From: Brachypodium distachyon
Lineage: Eukaryota > Streptophyta > Magnoliopsida > Poales > Poaceae
Direction of reading: 5' to 3'
Length of the DNA stretch: 64,000 nt
NCBI RefSeq assembly: GCF_000005505.3
Contig: NC_016131.3
Span: 46,733,355-46,797,354, forward strand
Part shown: positions 59,401 through 64,000 of the stretch, in pieces
Layout: each line of letters opens with the position of its first letter
Numbering within the stretch: the first letter of the stretch is position 1
Notes under the pieces: model-generated
Told to the model about the DNA's origin: nothing
Seen by the model: only the letters and a program-made list of their open reading frames with translations
Databases searched by the model: none
Made by a program: the position numbers and the translations under genes

Positions 59401-60222
59401 TACTTAAAACACGTGTACGTACATTTTGATCTACGACGACCTGTACGTAGAAAGCATTAGTTTGTCAACATCTCATATGATATAGAAAATATTTATTGCT
59501 TAAAAAATCTAGGAAGATTGTTTTCAAATGTTCTCTAGGAGAGATAGATATATGGCGTGGTGGTGAACATTTGTTGTGTGCAACTGACTTTTGATGTCAA
59601 ATTAACAAGTCCAAAATCAGGAAAAGATATGCTTTATGTGCATTAGTGCATGACATTAATGTCTGTAAATTTTATATATCTAGGTTGCATATACGCATTT
59701 ATGTAGATATTGTATGGTTCCGTGGAGCATTTATTGATTGTTAATCATAAAATACCATGGGTCACCTGAGAAAACCGCCTATATATATACTTCTGAATTT
59801 CTGTGTTCTACATATGGGAGGGTGAGGGCCAATATTAACAAGTCCTAAATCACACATGTCTCAACAGAAACCGTCTATAATGGAATACCATGTGCTATTT
59901 ATGGGTTTCCGGTGGCAACCATGGTTAGAGTCTTTTGACTATAGAAAGATGAGCCTGTGCAGGGCATGGTATTGCATGCATGCATAAGCCACGTGTCTTC
60001 TCTAGCAAAGATAAACACTCCTCTAGTCCAATATTGAACATTAAACAGGGATTGCATCTGTTGTCTCTAGTTAGTCTGAGAGTGTAAATATGGAGGCATG
60101 CCGAGGACCAACACATATAGTACGATTCGTTGTTGAAGTCAACTTATAGTACAATTGTACCATCATAAGGACCAAGATATATATTATTTATATCACATAG
60201 GGGTATAACATAGATCGAAAGG
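56478..60222. other. Spacer with gene relic and local duplications; no intact gene
   Basis: Around 56913-56957 the text CCCTCTCCCAGCTG followed by TGCTGTTCCAGGAGGCCAGC resembles the start of the LRR kinase exon 1 (plus-strand 50388-50432), a possible relic. Positions 57180-58260 hold short broken frames. A local duplication gives AGCATACAAACAAAGCATCA at about 58343 and 58556, and a related AGCGGCGGCATATTGAC/AGCGGTAGCATCTTGAC pair at about 58068 and 58493. At 58838-58890, TAGCGACGCT occurs twice. From 59100 to 60222 is AT-rich upstream sequence of the MYB gene. Confidence 0.45.
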
Positions 60223-60230
60223 CTATAAAT
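60223..60230 (+). promoter_or_regulatory. TATA box of MYB gene
   Basis: The sequence GGCTATAAATACACC lies about 115 bp before the start codon, a strong plant TATA box. Confidence 0.75.
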
Positions 60231-60341
60231 ACACCATCCTACTCCTCGGTCTCTCCATCTCATTTCCCAAGCCATAATCCCTCTTCATACTTTGTCCTTC
60301 ACATTTTTCCACAGATCATACTATCCAACTCTTAGTCTTCC

Positions 60342-62068
60342 ATGGATCCAAAACTCCACCAGGAGTGGACCTCCTTCGAGGTACAGGAGGCAAGGTCACT
60401 TATTGCTAGGCTAAGCATCAATATGATCGACTCCTATGATGCTGATGAAAAAAACAAGGTGCACAACCACATCGTGGATGCTCTCCATGGATTGTTCCCG
60501 TGGAAGACGAACGAGCAGGTAACAGACTTTTATGTCACTCTCTACGCGGAGATGCATATGATGCAGGGGCAAGAGGACAGCCATGCTGGTGGTGGTGGAA
60601 TGCATACAGCATGCGCTCTGCCTAACCATGTGAACGGTAGCTTTGGGGTGCCGGAGGAGGAGAGTGGTTGTGCTAACGGCGCACAAGGTGTTTGTGCCAT
60701 GGGCGACCTCGCCGCGAACAGTGTTTTTATGGTACCAGAGGAGGAGGGGGAAGAAAACGTGGATGGTAATGTCTTGGTGTTTGGTTCTCCATGTGAGGAG
60801 ACGAATATCATGCCGACGGAGGCATCACTAACGGTAGAGGAGCAGGAGGTGGAGGTGTTGGAGAACAATTTTTCCAGTGACCAACAAGTTACGGCTCCAA
60901 AACCGGTAGTGGGGCCTTGGGGCAAAGAGGAACAAAGGTATTCACTTGCAACATATATCCTTATTTTATTGAGTTTTAATTGTTATTTGTTTACATATAC
61001 TAATTAATAATATAGTGGAATTCGTTACTTTCTATTATACATCATGTTTAGTTTGTGATGTTACTGCACTAGCTTCCGTTTCTGGGAAATACTACCCATC
61101 AGGTATATATTTTGTCTTTTGTAATTTGTGATTTGACCTTTAGTAATATATAGGAAGCTATAATATTGCAGTAACATAGCGCTACTGAATTCCAAATAGG
61201 TTGGGCAATTGTCCCAACCTGTAAGAGAGAGTGCTAGTAACCTATATAGTGGTTGTGAGTTTATCACAGAAAATTAAATAAAGTTATGATTGCAGTCAAT
61301 AATGTAATATCACTATGGCTATTAATAACACAGAATGTTTATTCATGTATATAGAGCATACTATCCAATATCGTAGTATCAACCGAAATATGCACTTATG
61401 TAGAAATTGTTAGAAACCTGACAAATATATACTGTTTCAAATATCTTCGAAAACATGTGTGCTCTAATTCTTGTACATATATCTATATAAGATCATTCAA
61501 TGTCTTGAGAGTTACTGGTTTCTTTATTGACACGGCATGATACTTCTGCTTTTCATCAACAATTAACTAACAAGTTCATCTTGAACCCGATCTTTTTTGC
61601 AGGTTGTTTGTTCTAGGGTTACGAGCATTCGGCCGTGGTGACTGGAAAAACATATCAAAGTACTTCGTCACAACCAGGACTCCAGTCCAAGTATCAAGTC
61701 ATGCACAGAAGTTCTTCAGGAGGTTGAAGAACAGAGCATTGTCCAATACGCAGCGTCATAGCATCAATGATGATGTGGACCCCTATTATGCCAACACATT
61801 GACAAGTGAGAGTGGCTCTGGTGCCGGGCAAGCGCTTACCTTCACGGGTCTCATCCATGACCCAAGCATTGGATTGGAAGCTCCGACGAGCTCATTTGTC
61901 ACCCTGGACAATATAGCTCAGTTGCTCTATAGTCAACAAGTGGTCCAGCAACCATTGTGGAGTGAGCAGCAGATGATGGGTTCTGGTGCAGCAACAATGG
62001 ACGGGGTTGGGAACTTTGAGCCACCATGTCGACAAGGATCGACTTATCTTCCTCCCCGCAATGGATGA
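60342..62068 (+). CDS. Single-repeat MYB transcription factor, SHAQKYF class (MRP1-like)
   Basis: Exons 60342-60937 and 61603-62068 give 353 residues; the intron is GT/AG and the frame closes. The N-terminal 80 residues ([19 protein letters not shown] to [19 protein letters not shown]) form a conserved-looking domain, followed by an acidic linker. The MYB/SANT repeat begins at W193 ([19 protein letters not shown]), runs through [20 protein letters not shown] and ends in SHAQKFF at 231-237, where the usual Y is F. This layout resembles grass MRP-1-like proteins, known in maize as activators of endosperm transfer-cell genes. That link is from memory of the family and is tentative. The C-terminus is Gln/Ser-rich, as in an activation region. 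Expected to act in the nucleus. Confidence 0.85.
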
Positions 62069-62310
62069 ACAAGATGGATGTCATGTGGGGGCGCATGTAT
62101 AGGCGCCGGCCACCTAGGACAGAGAAGGACCCAATGGCTAGGTTAACTTAGTTAATTTGATTAAGAGTTCAGATTGGAGATAGAAAGGTTTCGTCCCGTA
62201 GAAGGTTTTCCCTGCTGTTTCCAATCTGATTAGGAGTTCTATTTCAATTCTGTAAGAGTCTAGCTTGATCCCCAAGTTTGTAAGGCTATTTATAGTCTCC
62301 CTTGTCAATC

Positions 62311-62316
62311 AATAAA
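62311..62316 (+). terminator. Polyadenylation signal of MYB gene
   Basis: AATAAA lies 240 bp after the stop codon within a short U-rich context and fits a plant 3' end. Confidence 0.6.
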
Positions 62317-62414
62317 GCAAGCAATATAAATCCCGAGCCTCCCTTGCGCCCTGGGCGCCCCAATTCCCTGCCACGGGGCAATGAGGTTACAAGCATCATC
62401 TTCCCGTAGAGCAC

Positions 62415-63144
62415 CACTACTACACAAAATGCGACCAGTGGCGGTCAGAAATAGAGGTTAGTGGCGGGCATATGACCCGCCACTACGCACGCGCCACTGG
62501 TGATTGAGGGCATCGATGGCGGGTCGGTTCACCGCCACTGCTGGTAGTTGGCAACGGTGACGGGTTTGTGCCACCGCCATTGGTAATGATTTGACGAATA
62601 AAAAAAGCAGGCCACACGGGCCTGCACTACATCGTCGTCGACCACGGTGGAGCAAACACACAAACAAATCCATTACAGGGAATACAAATCACACACATCG
62701 ACTAAGCGAGAAATCCATCCGGTGCCAAATCCATTACAAATCCATACACAAAACACAGAGAATAGATTACAGAAACCAAATCCACTACAGATCCATACAC
62801 AATCCATGAATTACAAATCACAATTGAAACAGGCCACAGCCAATACAAAACACAAATCGTGATGGCAGCAGTGGCATCGTTATATATGGTTCTAATGTGT
62901 TAAGGAATAGAAATGAAGACTTCATAAAAAAGAATCACACCGTTTCGATTTCTTTTTAATTAGTTATGATTTTTGCAAATTTCAGCGGTCTTCGGGGGGT
63001 CACCAGTGGCTCGAGCACCAGTGACGGTGATTTTCATTCGCCACTGGTGACCCTCACTAGTGGCGGTGAGTTTTTGAATGAAAATCACTGCCACTGGTGA
63101 AGGTCACCGGTGAGGGTTCATGGAAGAGGTATTTTGTAGTAGTG
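62415..63144. mobile_element. Small CACTA element, 730 bp
   Basis: It starts CACTACTACACAAAATGCGA and ends GGTATTTTGTAGTAGTG, an inverted match. CAC flanks both sides (62412-62414 and 63145-63147), a 3-bp duplication. Subterminal motifs of the type CCAGTGGCGG / CGCCACTGGTGA recur in both orientations. No transposase remains. It lies about 100 bp after the poly(A) signal of the MYB gene. Confidence 0.85.
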
Positions 63145-64000
63145 CACCCCTACTTTCTAGGTTTAACTAAGGCATACATGCTTGAGAATTTTCAGTTATC
63201 ACATTAAAGCCTTTCTTGTGATATAAACGGGGTATCCTGACAATGATGTAATCATACACCTTGTTCAAGACATTTTGGCTAAAGTTGTGATTGCCATGAA
63301 AATAATTTATTTCTGTGAAGGCATTTAATTTTACCCGTTATATGCACCTCTCTGCATTTAGATTTTTTGTGCATAGCCCTTCATAAAACTATACATAATT
63401 TATGTCTTCCAATTAAAATTACCACAGATGCGGTCTGAAACGTAAAATGCACTAGAGTTACATAAACTTGGAGAGGGTGGGTATATTTTACTTCATTAGC
63501 TAGCAAAATCATCATCTAGCCGTGTCCATGTTCTATTATGCACCGTTAGTCCAAATGTTTGCATACGATACTAGCAAAAATATTGCCGATGTGGAATGCT
63601 GAGCAACTAGAGCAAAATTTAGGTGGTAATTTTGCTTTTATATTTAAAAAGACTTATGGTTTAGTGTGACTACATGATCCTCACAACTCCTCTTTGTTGC
63701 AATAAAGCCCCTCTAAGCCACCCCCCCCCCCTCCCACCCACAAAGGAAAAGTACTTTCCCATTATCCCCTTCTCTGCACTCACATGTCTTCAACCTCTCA
63801 CCAGCCATATATATCTAGCTTGCACCGACGATGCCATTTGGGAAAGAGTCTGTGAGTGAATGTTCAACTCAAACCCCCTAGTTGTGAAAAGGTGTCATAG
63901 AACATCATCATCCACATGGTGAATGTGATGGCGAGCTATGATGTTGTTGGAAAATGAAGGACTCAAGGCACCATGCCAAACTGTCTAATGTTTGTGTTGG
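63145..64000. other. Right edge of window; no gene seen
   Basis: AT-rich sequence with a C-run at about 63721-63730. From 63760 short frames include ATGs but no conserved motif; the start of a further gene beyond the window cannot be excluded. Confidence 0.4.

Noticed and set aside
62500..63070. Alternating GTGGCGG/CCGCCAC motifs as a CRISPR-like array
   Set aside because: The motifs are subterminal repeats of a CACTA element in a plant genome, without regular spacers.

Overview
This window is plant nuclear DNA from a grass, most likely a Pooideae species such as Brachypodium or a relative. The genes have several introns with GT/AG borders and GC-rich first exons. Introns and spacers carry many short Stowaway elements with the grass terminal sequence CTCCCTCCGTTCC and TA target sites. 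Tourist, Mutator-like, CACTA, hAT, LTR and LINE remnants fill much of the rest. The species is an inference; no marker gene fixes it.

Layout, left to right. A BSD-domain gene (+, 1118-4384) is followed by a repeat-rich stretch (about 4.4-26.5 kb). That stretch holds MITEs, two poly(A)-tailed retroposons with target-site duplications, a decayed hAT transposase (-), a solo LTR, and a frameshifted SWEET-like sugar-transporter gene (-), whose tail also occurs as a fragment near 12.8 kb. A VAMP71-class R-SNARE gene (+, 26653-29191) is complete in four exons. Two DCD-domain genes lie in tandem on the minus strand (30.5-33.7 and 36.9-40.0 kb). A 558-bp Mutator-type element with a perfect 9-bp target duplication follows. 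Sulfiredoxin (-, 42495-44709) and histone H2B (+, 45095-45562) are head to head across 385 bp that contain a histone octamer element. A non-RD LRR receptor-like kinase of the XA21/EFR class (-, 47379-50556) is frameshifted in its LRR region. Its upstream flank is duplicated 3 kb away, where a Mutator-type fragment, a LINE RNase H fragment and a 2.3-kb CACTA element sit. A single-repeat MYB gene with a SHAQK(Y/F)F motif (+, 60342-62068) and a 730-bp CACTA element immediately downstream end the window.

These are mostly independent housekeeping or regulatory genes: membrane fusion (VAMP71), peroxiredoxin repair (sulfiredoxin), chromatin (H2B), immune-type sensing (LRR kinase) and transcription (MYB). 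No operon-like system or clearly new molecular machine is visible. The most interesting signals are structural: the duplicated flank of the receptor gene, the tandem DCD pair with a repeat-expanded tail in one copy, transposon ORFs whose stop codons all fit C-to-T decay, and several elements whose exact borders can be read from target duplications. Exon borders were read by eye from frame continuity and GT/AG sites; UTR ends are not established.
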